From JANLUX01 sp031366005 (GTDB taxonomy: Bacteria; Bacteroidota; Bacteroidia; AKYH767-A; OLB10), in contig JANLZB010000097.1 in the NCBI GenBank assembly GCA_031366005.1, positions 14,239-78,238 on the forward strand: DNA of 64,000 nt, given 5' to 3'. This document shows positions 7,215 to 16,268 of the stretch, piece by piece. The position numbers and the translations under genes were made by a program. Numbering within the stretch: the first letter of the stretch is position 1; each line of letters starts with the position of its first letter. Under the pieces are notes generated by a model. The model had not been told where the DNA came from. It worked only from the letters and a program-made list of their open reading frames with translations, and ran no database searches.

Positions 7215-9203
7215 TTATTGTTTATCAGAAAAACCTGGAAGATTTAATTTATTTCGTGATTGATCAATATCACCACGATTAATTTTTATTTGTTCGCTCA
7301 CATTCATTTCCTGAGCAACATATAATATTTGCGATGTTTTTTCTTTGTTGAGAATAATCGTACGTACAGTGTTTTCCTGAGGGTAAGTCTTAAACATTCC
7401 TGTACTTTGCGGATTTTCTCCTGCATAATAACAATAATTAGCTCCTGAATTAAATTTGCGTTCAGCAGTTAAAATATTTCCGGCATTCACTTCGGAGTTG
7501 ATCCCCTGCCATGATCCAATACCTAATGTGCCTTTATCATGTAAACAGAAAGCACCTTCACCATAAACCGAATTATTATTACACATAAGTTTTCCATTAC
7601 TCATTACGGTTATAGCGCTGCCCTTTGCAACGTCACCCATCTTCTCACCTTTTAATATTACTTCTGCCTCTTGATGTATGTTCACATTAGATAAGGTAAC
7701 ATCACAAAAAGGTTTTTGAGTCCAGCGGGATGCAACGCTGTGGTTACACATGTTTATTTCTGAAACAGCACTCTTACTGCGGTTAAAATCAAGCACACCA
7801 CCCAACAGGCTTACATCACCTTTAATATTGAGAACAGTACCCGATGATTTATTGCTGATAGTTCCTGCATCATAAAAACACCCATCAGTTATCATTAAAT
7901 CTTTTTCAATATTGATGACCAGAGTTCCAGCGTTATTTCCAGCCATGCCCATTAGTTTTCCTCCGCTTATCACCAAGTCGCCACCAATGTTAATCGTATC
8001 GCTGTTTCCACAAAAAAGATAATTGTCTTTTCCTGTTTTTTTTATTTCAAAATCCCCTTCAACATTGGTAAAGTTTTTTTGAAGATCAATATTTACTGCA
8101 CTGGTTGCATCAATCATCACATTACCCCAGGTTACATGATAAGGAAGTGTTGCTGATGCATATTGGTAAAATAACTGGTTCGACCTTGGCGCAAAATGAC
8201 AATGTAATCCGGGTAAGTATCCCGTGTTGTTGTGAATATAATTGGCTCCGTTATCCATATAAAAATCTGTGAAGCAATAATAATCAGTGACAGTAGCATC
8301 CATTTGCAAAGTTCCATTGCATCCAATATTCATTGTGTTTAAGCGCAACGGTGAAGTTATGCGCAGTTCTCCGCCTTTTTCTACAATAATAGTTTGCAAA
8401 TTTCCGGGAGAGCTGTTTACGATATGATGTCCACTCTGAATAAAGAAACTATTGCGTGATGCAGTAAGTTGTTTTGGAGGCAATCCCGAACCATCGCGTT
8501 TTGAATTCCAGGTAACTAAATTATTTAACACATTATTGCCTGTAGAGTAATAAGGAATATTAGGCAAGGTGAAACGTTTTCCATGTGGAGCACTGGTCAA
8601 TGGTTGATATGAGATTGCTCCCACTTTAATTTCCTTGCACTCTGCATCAATAGTTCCTGGTCCGTAAGCTGCATCAGCTTTAATATCAAATGTGAGCCAT
8701 AAATAATTTGTGCCGGGTGAAAGATTCAGATTGCAGTTAATTTCAAAATCCTCTTCAGTAATTTTTGAAATCGTATTACCTGATTGTTGATTCAGATTAA
8801 AATTGGGATCATTACCGGTGTACCATAACCTTGCGTTTTCAATATTCTGTGTAACCGGTAAAGAAGTTCCATTAGCATTAAAAATCATTGAATTTATTTT
8901 TACAGCACTGCCTTTGCCGGCTGTTTCTACTGTAATTCCAACAATTTTTTGATTAATGCTTCCCCTCAGAACCTCATTGGTATCCTGTACACAATCCGCA
9001 GTTTTAAAAATCATTGCATTTTGTGCGTGGCTGATTTCTTCTTTCGCGAGATTAAATACAATGATGAGTAATAGAACAAAACCTGCCGAAGCAGCCATTG
9101 CTATTAACATTGTTAACCTTAAGCTTGTTTTTAATTTTGATTCCTGACGAATGTTTCTCCGTGACTTTGTCATAGTATAATGAACAATTAAATTTATGCT
9201 CAT
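7215..9203 (-). CDS. secreted/anchored protein with BNR-associated N-terminal domain and beta-helix repeats
   Basis: This 662-residue product has a long basic N-terminus, one hydrophobic segment (about residues 31-50) and an AQ junction that could be a cleavage site. The ATG at 9173 is an alternative start ten codons in. Residues 60-215 resemble the domain found at the N-terminus of bacterial BNR-repeat sialidases (VLRGSINQKIVGITVET...NYLWLTFDIKADA). From about residue 245 the chain is built of short Gly/Asn-rich beta strands typical of a right-handed beta-helix or G8-like fold. No sialidase Asp-boxes and no T9SS sorting tail were seen, so it is probably a surface binding protein, not an enzyme. 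It is a single gene with no operon partner. Confidence 0.55.
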   Translation of the reverse strand: MSINLIVHYTMTKSRRNIRQESKLKTSLRLTMLIAMAASAGFVLLLIIVFNLAKEEISHAQNAMIFKTADCVQDTNEVLRGSINQKIVGITVETAGKGSAVKINSMIFNANGTSLPVTQNIENARLWYTGNDPNFNLNQQSGNTISKITEEDFEINCNLNLSPGTNYLWLTFDIKADAAYGPGTIDAECKEIKVGAISYQPLTSAPHGKRFTLPNIPYYSTGNNVLNNLVTWNSKRDGSGLPPKQLTASRNSFFIQSGHHIVNSSPGNLQTIIVEKGGELRITSPLRLNTMNIGCNGTLQMDATVTDYYCFTDFYMDNGANYIHNNTGYLPGLHCHFAPRSNQLFYQYASATLPYHVTWGNVMIDATSAVNIDLQKNFTNVEGDFEIKKTGKDNYLFCGNSDTINIGGDLVISGGKLMGMAGNNAGTLVINIEKDLMITDGCFYDAGTISNKSSGTVLNIKGDVSLLGGVLDFNRSKSAVSEINMCNHSVASRWTQKPFCDVTLSNVNIHQEAEVILKGEKMGDVAKGSAITVMSNGKLMCNNNSVYGEGAFCLHDKGTLGIGSWQGINSEVNAGNILTAERKFNSGANYCYYAGENPQSTGMFKTYPQENTVRTIILNKEKTSQILYVAQEMNVSEQIKINRGDIDQSRNKLNLPGFSDKQ

Positions 9204-9217
9204 TATACAGCGAAGTG

Positions 9218-9240
9218 AACTTCAGGTTACAACCTGGTTC
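9218..9240. promoter_or_regulatory. dyad-symmetric site upstream of the beta-helix protein gene
   Basis: CAGGTT and AACCTG (9223-9228 and 9231-9236) form a dyad with a two-base centre, extended by GAAC on the left and GTTC on the right. It lies 20-37 bp upstream of the ATG at 9203, a plausible operator position. No regulator is identifiable. Confidence 0.25.
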
Positions 9241-9327
9241 TGATAAAAATTGTAAGATTTTTTATTAAAACGATCGCAATTTCGCATGTTATACATGCCT
9301 GCCGCAACAAAAAATTGAATTTCGGTT

Positions 9328-10422
9328 TTACAAATTCCCTCTCAAAGCCTGCTCTCTTTCAATAGCTTCAAACAATGCTTTAAAGTTTCCTTTACCAAAA
9401 GATTTGGCTCCTTTTCGTTGTATGATTTCAAAAAATAAAGTCGGGCGGTCTTCAACAGGTTTTGTAAATATCTGTAATAAATAACCTTCGTCATCACGAT
9501 CTACGAGTATTCCAAGGTTTTCAAGTTCATGAATATCTTCATCAATTTTACCTACACGGCCAGTCAGCTCCTGGTAATAAGTGGTCGGTACCTTTAAAAA
9601 CTCAATACCTCTTCTTTGTAATTCACTTACTGTTTTGATTACATCATTTGTTAAGATAGCAATATGCTGAACTCCTGCTCCACGGTAAAATTCCAGGTAC
9701 TCATCAATCTGTGATTTCTTTTTTCCTTCTGCAGGCTCGTTAATCGGAAACTTAACATATCCGTTACCGTTGGAAACCACTTTGCTCATCAATGCAGAGT
9801 ATTCGGTAGAAATATCTTTATCATCAAATGTGATAATCATTTTAAAACCCATCACATCCTCATAAAATTTCACCCACTCATTCATCTTACCTAACTCCAC
9901 ATTTCCAACACAATGATCAATCACTTCAAATCCTACGGATTCAGTTTTAAAAGTGGATTGAGCAACTTTAAATCCGGGCATAAAAGCTCCTTTATAATTT
10001 TTACGTTCTACAAATTTGTGAATCGTATCACCATAAGTATGAATCGCTGAAATTTTTACCTCGCCAAACTCATCGGTAAGTGTTTGTGGTTTTGTATGTT
10101 CTTTGGCACCACGCGACATTGTTTCATAAAAAGATTTCTCCGCATCATCCACAGCAAGGGCTAACACTTTTACTCCATCACCATGTTTGCAAACATGCTC
10201 ATTGATTTCATGATCAGGATGTAATGCCGTTGAAAACACTAACCGTATTTTACCTTGTGTGAGTACGTATGAAGCACGGTCGCGAACACCTGTCTCAGGA
10301 CCTGCATAAGCGGAGAGTTGAAATCCAAATGCATGTTGATAAAAATAAGCAGCCTGCTTTGCATTGCCTACATAAAATTCGATGTGATCAGTTCCGTTTA
10401 GCGGGAGAAAGTCTTGTGACAT
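9328..10422 (-). CDS. hpd: 4-hydroxyphenylpyruvate dioxygenase
   Basis: The 364-residue length matches the family. It has two vicinal-oxygen-chelate domains, the N-terminal one beginning GTDHIEFYVGNAKQAAYFY. The iron-binding facial triad is complete: His170 (VIDHCVGNV), His253 (GVQHIAILTND) and Glu332 (LFFEIIQRKG). The C-terminal helix region with SFGKGNFKALFEAIEREQ is also conserved. It converts 4-hydroxyphenylpyruvate to homogentisate in tyrosine breakdown, in the cytoplasm. No homogentisate dioxygenase or fumarylacetoacetase gene is in the window, so the next pathway steps are encoded elsewhere. Confidence 0.96.
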   Translation of the reverse strand: MSQDFLPLNGTDHIEFYVGNAKQAAYFYQHAFGFQLSAYAGPETGVRDRASYVLTQGKIRLVFSTALHPDHEINEHVCKHGDGVKVLALAVDDAEKSFYETMSRGAKEHTKPQTLTDEFGEVKISAIHTYGDTIHKFVERKNYKGAFMPGFKVAQSTFKTESVGFEVIDHCVGNVELGKMNEWVKFYEDVMGFKMIITFDDKDISTEYSALMSKVVSNGNGYVKFPINEPAEGKKKSQIDEYLEFYRGAGVQHIAILTNDVIKTVSELQRRGIEFLKVPTTYYQELTGRVGKIDEDIHELENLGILVDRDDEGYLLQIFTKPVEDRPTLFFEIIQRKGAKSFGKGNFKALFEAIEREQALRGNL

Positions 10423-10442
10423 GCTAATATTTATTTATAATA

Positions 10443-10450
10443 CAAAGTTA
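10443..10450 (-). promoter_or_regulatory. -7 promoter element of hpd
   Basis: Read on the minus strand this is TAACTTTG, a match to TAnnTTTG, 20 bases upstream of the hpd ATG. No convincing -33 TTTG was found at the standard spacing. Confidence 0.35.
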
Positions 10451-10480
10451 AAGTATGAAATTGAATTGCTATATTGTTTT

Positions 10481-10552
10481 ATTGCTTTATTGTTGAATTG
10501 TTTTATTGTTGGAATGGTCCATAACAATTTAGCAATTCAACAACAAAACAAT
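10481..10552. repeat. long imperfect AT-rich hairpin built of ATTGTT/AACAAT words
   Basis: The arms 10481-10500 and 10533-10552 pair at 18 of 20 positions (core CAATTCAACAA), and pairing resumes inside the loop around ATTGTT/AACAAT. It lies between the stop of the DUF6438 gene and hpd, both on the minus strand. It may end transcription of the former, but has no GC-rich stem. Confidence 0.5.
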
Positions 10553-10557
10553 GCTAC

Positions 10558-11070
10558 TTATTCCGTCTTATCAGAAATTTTCTTCCATTGTGCCAGTTCA
10601 ATTAAACGGGTTATGGATTTATGAAACTCAGCCAGTGATTCAGGAGGAGTATCAGTAGAAACATGAAATGTATGTCGCTTACCGTTAATTACAACAGAAG
10701 AATAACTGGCAGGAAAATCAGCGATGTATGGATTCACATATTCACTTTGCAAAGTGTCCACTCTGTTATCCATCACAGCCTGGTCGAATAATTTTATTTG
10801 ATCTTTTGTAAAACGTGCTTCATAAGTTCCAATCCGGTCAACCGACATTTTACCAATATATAAAGCATAACCACTTTTATAAATGTTTACCACAAAAGTG
10901 GGACACATGCCAAAGCAAGGACTTTGATCAAGCATGAGATATAATGAATCCGAATCGGCAGTTGTTTGTGTGGAGGTAGTAGCAGATTTGCTTCTCGATT
11001 TACAACACTCAAAAAGCAGAAATGTGAAAGATATTAATAATGATAAAAAATAAATCTTATTTCTTCTCAT
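10558..11070 (-). CDS. DUF6438 domain lipoprotein-like protein
   Basis: The 170-residue protein begins with a basic N-terminus, a hydrophobic stretch and a Cys-Cys pair (LLFECCKSR) that is a plausible, non-canonical lipobox. The mature part carries the SPCFGMCPTFVVNIYKSGYALYIG block followed by VDRIGTYEARFTKDQI, characteristic of DUF6438 proteins of Bacteroidota. Their function is unknown. It starts 12 bp after the stop of yidC and is probably cotranscribed with it, although that may reflect only genome compactness. Confidence 0.7.
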   Translation of the reverse strand: MRRNKIYFLSLLISFTFLLFECCKSRSKSATTSTQTTADSDSLYLMLDQSPCFGMCPTFVVNIYKSGYALYIGKMSVDRIGTYEARFTKDQIKLFDQAVMDNRVDTLQSEYVNPYIADFPASYSSVVINGKRHTFHVSTDTPPESLAEFHKSITRLIELAQWKKISDKTE

Positions 11071-11082
11071 GTATTTGCCACA

Positions 11083-12924
11083 TTATTTGTTCGGCATTTT
11101 ATAACCGCGTTCCTTCGCCATCTTCTCCAGCCGTTGTTGGAACTTTGATTTTTGTTGAGCAGCAGGACGTTTTTTGTTTTCCTGAATTTGTGCATGAATT
11201 GCTTTTTCGTCAACGAAAGAACGGAAAAGGTATTGCTGACCAATGCTGATCATGTTAGCCAGGAAATAATAATAATTTAAACCAGCAGAAAAACTATTCA
11301 GGAATCCCATAAAGAAAACCGGCATCAGGTACATCATCCATTTCATCTGTGGATTGGTAGCCGTAGTTTGACTATTGAAGAAAGTAAGCATTAATGTGGA
11401 TGCAGTCATCAGTAAAGTGAAAAGACTAACATGATCGCCATAGAATGGTATTTTAAATGGAAGATCAAGTATTGAATCATACGTACTAAGATCGGTTGCC
11501 CAGAGAAATTTTTGTTGTCTCAGTTCAATTGATGAAGGGAAAAAACGAAGCATTGCAAATAGAATAGGAAGTTGTAAAAGCATTGGCCAGCAACCTCCCA
11601 TCGGGCTAACACCTGCTTTGCGATAAAGTCCCATCATTTCCTGCTGCAGTTTTACAGGCTCTTCTTTAAACTTTGTTTGTATCTCTTCCATTTCAGGTTT
11701 AAGCACTTTCATCTTGGCTTGTGAGAGATATGCTTTGTATGTAAGAGGCAACAGCAATATTTTAATGAGTATGGTAAGGATCAAAATAATCAAGCCATAA
11801 TTCATATTAAAACTGTTGAGGAAATTAAAAACCGGAATTACCAGGAAACGGTTCACCCAGCCAAAGATTCCCCAGCCCAGCGGAATTTGTTTTTCCAATG
11901 AGTATCCAATGTGCTTGAGCGTTTGATAATGATTAGGCCCGATGTACATCTGCATACCAAAACTTTCAGAAGCAGTATGATTGTAGGGAATGGTTAATCC
12001 GGCATTCATCCGCTTGATGTAATTTGATTCTTCCGGAGCTTTGTAAATTTCAAGTCGTGTTGGTTTATCAAAACTGTTATCAGCAATCAGCACCTGGGTA
12101 AAGAAATGTTGCTTCATACTTACCCATTTCACTTTGGTTTTGAATTCTTCTTTCGCATCCGCAGTTTCACTCAGGTGATCCACTTCCTCGTCAGTAAACT
12201 GGTAATAGGCAGTTGAATTAATACTTTCACTATGGATATCTTTTTCAAGCCTTGGCAGTTGCTCACTCCAGTCTAATTCAATAGAACTGGTGTTGGCAGC
12301 AATTACCTGGTTTAGATTGACAAAATTTATACGGTATTTAAAAAGATAACCAGCTGTATCAATCGAATAAACGTATTCGAGGTATTTATTATCACCGGCA
12401 TTTAAACGCATTGCCAAACTGCTATTAGCACCTGGCACTGCAGTAAAAAATAAATCGTTTGTAGAAATGTTTCTGTTTTGTGAAAAGAAATTCAGCCCGA
12501 AACGTGTGCTGTCGCTTTCAAAAAGTCGAAGCGGTTTTCCATCAAAGGTTTTATATTTTTTCAACTCAGCTGTTTTAATTCTGCCTCCGCGCGTAGTAAA
12601 AGTGAGTTTCAGATCTTTATTCTCCAGCGTAACTTCTTCCTCTTTGCCTTGAGATGTATTTGCAAATACGCCTAATCTATCGGCTTCCATTGCAACACGT
12701 GCCGAATCATTAACAGTACTGTCAGCCGTAATTACACTTTGTTTCAATTGTGCCTTTGCAGTTTCATTAACTGATTGCTGTCGTGCAATGTCTTCAACCT
12801 TTGCAATGCTGTCCTGTCGGTGTTTTGCAGCAGCAAGTTGTTCCTTTGTTGGCTGATTATAAATACTAAATCCTATAAGTATTGCGCCTATTAATAACAG
12901 TCCAATGACCGAATTCCTATCCAT
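11083..12924 (-). CDS. yidC: membrane protein insertase YidC
   Basis: At 613 residues this has the size and order of Gram-negative YidC. An N-terminal anchor (IGLLLIGAILIGFSIYN) is followed by a large periplasmic beta-supersandwich domain (about residues 80-340). The conserved insertase core follows: IILILTILIKILLLPLTYKAYLSQAKMK, the coiled loop with the MGLYRKAGVSPMGGCWPMLLQLPI signature, and three further membrane helices. The tail is Lys/Arg-rich (KRPAAQQKSKFQQRLEK), which in other species contacts the ribosome. It inserts and folds inner-membrane proteins. The upstream region carries a TATCTTCGC promoter box shared with typA. Confidence 0.97.
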   Translation of the reverse strand: MDRNSVIGLLLIGAILIGFSIYNQPTKEQLAAAKHRQDSIAKVEDIARQQSVNETAKAQLKQSVITADSTVNDSARVAMEADRLGVFANTSQGKEEEVTLENKDLKLTFTTRGGRIKTAELKKYKTFDGKPLRLFESDSTRFGLNFFSQNRNISTNDLFFTAVPGANSSLAMRLNAGDNKYLEYVYSIDTAGYLFKYRINFVNLNQVIAANTSSIELDWSEQLPRLEKDIHSESINSTAYYQFTDEEVDHLSETADAKEEFKTKVKWVSMKQHFFTQVLIADNSFDKPTRLEIYKAPEESNYIKRMNAGLTIPYNHTASESFGMQMYIGPNHYQTLKHIGYSLEKQIPLGWGIFGWVNRFLVIPVFNFLNSFNMNYGLIILILTILIKILLLPLTYKAYLSQAKMKVLKPEMEEIQTKFKEEPVKLQQEMMGLYRKAGVSPMGGCWPMLLQLPILFAMLRFFPSSIELRQQKFLWATDLSTYDSILDLPFKIPFYGDHVSLFTLLMTASTLMLTFFNSQTTATNPQMKWMMYLMPVFFMGFLNSFSAGLNYYYFLANMISIGQQYLFRSFVDEKAIHAQIQENKKRPAAQQKSKFQQRLEKMAKERGYKMPNK

Positions 12925-12938
12925 TCAAAATTTTTTTC

Positions 12939-12953
12939 GAGTGGGCGAAGATA
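12939..12953 (-). promoter_or_regulatory. promoter -7/start region of yidC
   Basis: On the minus strand this reads TATCTTCGCCCACTC, identical at 14 of 15 positions to the box in front of typA (14028-14042). TATCTTCG fits TAnnTTTG with one change. It lies 22 bases before the yidC ATG; no good -33 box was seen. Confidence 0.4.
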
Positions 12954-13081
12954 AGCGCTTTACGGTTTAAGAGGTTTAAGCTTATGATTCACTGCCATAA
13001 AAATGCAAAGGGCTACATTTTTATCCTTTACAATTAGGCTAGTTGTTTATTAAAAATATTGTTTGAAAATCTTATTCAGCA

Positions 13082-13321
13082 TTAAAATATTTGAAAAAAA
13101 GAATGAGTTTTATCGTTGATTCGGTTGTCGTTCCTCCTGGGATGTTTCTTGCCCAATTGTGAGGCATGTTTACCTGTCTCCATTCTGTTATCTGCTTCTC
13201 TGTCTGGCTCGTTATTCCTTTGATTATTATCAATATTTAATAATCCATTATGGTTTGCCATTTTTGGATTATTGTCTTGATCGTAGCGTTGATTTTCAAA
13301 TTGTTTTTGGTTATTTTTCAT
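13082..13321 (-). CDS. small Asn/Gln-rich hypothetical protein
   Basis: Starting at the ATG at 13321 (MKNNQKQFENQ) the protein has 79 residues. An upstream in-frame GTG at 13375 would add an unlikely 18-residue extension. The sequence is almost entirely Asn, Asp, Gln, Arg, Lys and Glu, with no hydrophobic core, so it is predicted to be disordered. It lies downstream of the DUF421 gene on the same strand and may be cotranscribed. Stress-related small hydrophilic proteins look like this, but no family was recognised and a function cannot be given. Confidence 0.45.
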   Translation of the reverse strand: MKNNQKQFENQRYDQDNNPKMANHNGLLNIDNNQRNNEPDREADNRMETGKHASQLGKKHPRRNDNRINDKTHSFFQIF

Positions 13322-13392
13322 GGTGTTAAAAAAATTAAAATTTAAAAAGGATAGATTATTAAAATAATATGCCACTCATTAGTGCTTTTTCA

Positions 13393-13893
13393 TTATTCAA
13401 CTTTGGTTACGCTTATATGTCCTGAACGCTCAATATGAACTTGCTTAACCTTACTCATTTCATCGCTATTGATTTCTTCACGCACCGATTCTTTTATATC
13501 TTCTTTTGTGATATGTGTTTTACTTAAATTGTCATTAATAAAATTTCCATTTTTATAGAGAACCAAATGAGTGCCTTTAAAAATTTTTCCGGCATGGCTG
13601 CTTTTAAATGTAATCAATGCAACCAAACGATGCAATAACATTAGTACCAATGCTGCTAATAAGGATCCCGAAAAAGATTGATTAGCTACAATTGCTCTTC
13701 CCATAATTGCACCCAACATCAATATTGTTAAATGATCAAAAGGAGATTGCTTGCCGAGTGTTCTTACTCCTGCAATCCGGATATAAATAAGCGCTATGAA
13801 AAAAAGCAGCACCGCCCTGAAGACCATGTGTTGTGGTTCAATAGTTTGCTTATCAAGACCCAGTAAATCATTTAACCATTGTATGTTTTCCAT
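13393..13893 (-). CDS. DUF421/YetF-like membrane protein
   Basis: The 166-residue protein has three N-terminal membrane helices (VLLFFIALIYIRIAGV, TILMLGAIMGRAIV, LLAALVLMLLHRLVALITF) carrying the family's GVRTLGKQSPFDHLTILMLGAIMGRAIV block. A small cytoplasmic domain follows (VLYKNGNFINDNLSKTHITKEDIKE). This order and length match DUF421 proteins related to Bacillus YetF. Their role is not established, though family members have been linked to spore and envelope processes in Bacillus. It is followed on the same strand by a small hydrophilic protein gene. Confidence 0.85.
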   Translation of the reverse strand: MENIQWLNDLLGLDKQTIEPQHMVFRAVLLFFIALIYIRIAGVRTLGKQSPFDHLTILMLGAIMGRAIVANQSFSGSLLAALVLMLLHRLVALITFKSSHAGKIFKGTHLVLYKNGNFINDNLSKTHITKEDIKESVREEINSDEMSKVKQVHIERSGHISVTKVE

Positions 13894-14027
13894 AAAATTT
13901 ATTTTTCTTTTTTGATTGATTTTTTGATAATCTGTCCTCTTAAAAACTTAAACTCCAAGGTGAATCTGGTAAAACAATATGCCATACTTCACGATTAACT
14001 TTTGATACTCACCTCAGTAAAAAACCC

Positions 14028-14042
14028 TATCTTCGCGCACTC
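14028..14042 (+). promoter_or_regulatory. promoter -7/start region of typA
   Basis: TATCTTCGCGCACTC matches TAnnTTTG with one change and is nearly identical to the yidC box (12939-12953). A TTTTG lies 23 bases upstream, slightly farther than the optimal 19-21. The ATG is 27 bases downstream. Confidence 0.45.
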
Positions 14043-14068
14043 AAATAAAAAAGCTATTATATTTCCTT

Positions 14069-15871
14069 ATGCAAAGTACCCGTAACATTGCCATTATTGC
14101 TCACGTTGACCATGGTAAAACCACCCTGGTAGATAAAATCCTCCATCAATCACATCTTTTTCGCGATAATCAAAATGCAGGGGAATTAATTCTTGATAAC
14201 AATGATCTTGAACGTGAACGTGGAATCACTATCGTTGCTAAAAATGTATCTGTTGTTTATAAAGATGTAAAAATCAACATCATTGATACTCCTGGTCACT
14301 CGGATTTTGGAGGAGAAGTGGAGCGGGTTTTAAATATGGCTGATGGCGTTTTGTTACTGGTTGATGCCTTTGAAGGTCCTATGCCTCAAACACGTTTTGT
14401 ATTAAGCAAGGCATTGGAAATGGGTAAACGTGCAATACTTGTTATTAATAAAGTGGATAAAGAAAATTGCCGTCCTGATGAAGTGCTGGAAAAAGTTTTT
14501 GATCTTTTTTATCATTTGGATGCCACCGAAGCGCAATTGAATTTCCCTACTATTTATGGTTCCAGCAAACATGGATGGATGAGTAAGGACTGGAAAAATA
14601 AAACAGAAGATATCACTGCGTTGTTGGACGAAATCATTGAATATTTTCCACCGGCTGCTTATATGGAAGGCACTACTCAGATATTAATTACATCGCTTGA
14701 TTATTCCTCTTATGTAGGGCGTATTGCAATTGGCCGTGTCAGCAGGGGAACTATAAAAGAAAATCAACCTGTGTCGTTAGTAAAACGAGATGGAACTATA
14801 AAGAAGAATCGTATCAAAGAACTTTTTACGTTCGAAGGATTAGGCAGACGCAAAGCAGAAGAAGTTCGTTGTGGTGATATCTGTGCATTAACCGGCTTAG
14901 ATGACTTCGAGATTGGGGATACCGTTGCTGACTTTGAAAATCCTGAACAACTCACTCCGATCTCAGTTGATGAGCCTACCATGAGTATGATGTTTACAAT
15001 TAATACTTCTCCGTTTTTCGGTAAGGAAGGAAGGTTTGTAACCTCTCAGCGTTTGCGTGATCGCCTTTATAAAGAACTGGAAAAAAATCTGGCAATGCGT
15101 GTGGAAGAAACCGGAAGTCCTGATTCGTATCTTGTTTTCGGTCGTGGTGTTTTGCATTTGAGCATCCTGATTGAAACCATGCGAAGAGAAGGATACGAGT
15201 TGCAGGTGGGACAACCGCAGGTAATCACAAAAGAAATTGATGGCATTCGTCATGAGCCTGTTGAAAATTTAACGGTAGATGTACCGGAAGAAGTTTCGGG
15301 TAAAGTGATTGAATTGGTAACACAGAAAAAAGGTGAGCTACACATCATGGAACCAAAAGGTGATTTACAACATCTTGAATTTATAGTTCCTTCACGGGGA
15401 TTGATTGGTTTGAGAAGCAGTGTTCTTACGGCTACTGCAGGTAGAGCAACCATGGCGCATCGCTTTAAAGCATTTGAACCATGGAAAGGACCAATTCCAG
15501 GAAGAATTGCCGGTGTATTGATTGCAAAAGAACAAGGAATGGCAACAGCCTATTCAATTGATCGTATGCAGGATCGTGGTCCCTTTTATATTGAAGCCGG
15601 TGAGCAAGTGTATGGTGGTCAGATTATAGGTGAACACATTCGTCCTGATGATTTGGTTATCAATGTTTGTGAAGCAAAAAAACTTACCAATATGCGCGCA
15701 TCTGGTAGTGATGATAATGTTCGCATTGCTCCAAAAATTAATTTTTCTTTAGAAGAAAGTATGGAGTATATCGAAAAAGATGAATACTTAGAAATTACGC
15801 CAAAATCATTGCGGATGCGTAAAATTTATCTTGATGATAATGAGCGTAAGCGCATGGCTAAAAAAGGATAA
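14069..15871 (+). CDS. typA: translational GTPase TypA/BipA
   Basis: The 600-residue product begins with the G domain: P-loop AHVDHGKTTL, switch I RERGITI, DTPGHSDFGGEVERVL (G3) and NKVDKENCRPDEV (G4). It continues with the translation-factor beta barrel, EF-G domain III/V-like folds and the BipA-specific C-terminal domain (GRATMAHRFKAFEPWKG and the MRKIYLDDNERKR end). Length and domain order match TypA. It binds ribosomes and aids 50S assembly and growth at low temperature or under stress. The gene is transcribed alone from the promoter at 14028. Confidence 0.97.
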   Translation: MQSTRNIAIIAHVDHGKTTLVDKILHQSHLFRDNQNAGELILDNNDLERERGITIVAKNVSVVYKDVKINIIDTPGHSDFGGEVERVLNMADGVLLLVDAFEGPMPQTRFVLSKALEMGKRAILVINKVDKENCRPDEVLEKVFDLFYHLDATEAQLNFPTIYGSSKHGWMSKDWKNKTEDITALLDEIIEYFPPAAYMEGTTQILITSLDYSSYVGRIAIGRVSRGTIKENQPVSLVKRDGTIKKNRIKELFTFEGLGRRKAEEVRCGDICALTGLDDFEIGDTVADFENPEQLTPISVDEPTMSMMFTINTSPFFGKEGRFVTSQRLRDRLYKELEKNLAMRVEETGSPDSYLVFGRGVLHLSILIETMRREGYELQVGQPQVITKEIDGIRHEPVENLTVDVPEEVSGKVIELVTQKKGELHIMEPKGDLQHLEFIVPSRGLIGLRSSVLTATAGRATMAHRFKAFEPWKGPIPGRIAGVLIAKEQGMATAYSIDRMQDRGPFYIEAGEQVYGGQIIGEHIRPDDLVINVCEAKKLTNMRASGSDDNVRIAPKINFSLEESMEYIEKDEYLEITPKSLRMRKIYLDDNERKRMAKKG

Positions 15872-15910
15872 TCCCTTTAAAAGTTTTTGTTTACTGTTCA
15901 CTTAATATTT

Positions 15911-16165
15911 TCAGGCAAGCATTTCGTCTTCCTTTGAAACCTGACCCTTAATTTTTGACGCAACATTTTTTTCCGCAGTTAATTTATCTATAAGTGAAAA
16001 GAGAAAATTAACGATGCTTCCTGCCGTGGAGTGCTGAAGAACATCTTTTTGGTCAGTAATTTTTTTGACAACCGATTTCCCTTTTTCCGTTGCGAATAAT
16101 AAACTAATACCTGCTGTAACTGCTGCTCCAACTATCATCGCTGAAATAATTTTGTTCTTATTCAT
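15911..16165 (-). CDS. YtxH-like small membrane-associated protein
   Basis: The 84-residue protein has one N-terminal hydrophobic helix (IISAMIVGAAVTAGISLLFATEKG) followed by a GKSVVKKI motif and a polar amphipathic tail. This is the pattern of YtxH/gas-vesicle-like stress proteins: a glycine-rich membrane helix ending in xxKGKxxR/K. A role in general stress is suggested only by that resemblance. It converges on typA with 39 bp between the stops and no hairpin. Confidence 0.55.
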   Translation of the reverse strand: MNKNKIISAMIVGAAVTAGISLLFATEKGKSVVKKITDQKDVLQHSTAGSIVNFLFSLIDKLTAEKNVASKIKGQVSKEDEMLA

Positions 16166-16268
16166 TGTCTTTAATTTTATAAATATTACTTAAATAAATG
16201 TGCCATTTACTGTGAGATTATAGCAACCTTATAGGAATATTTTTCGTAATACAATCAATAATACTTTT

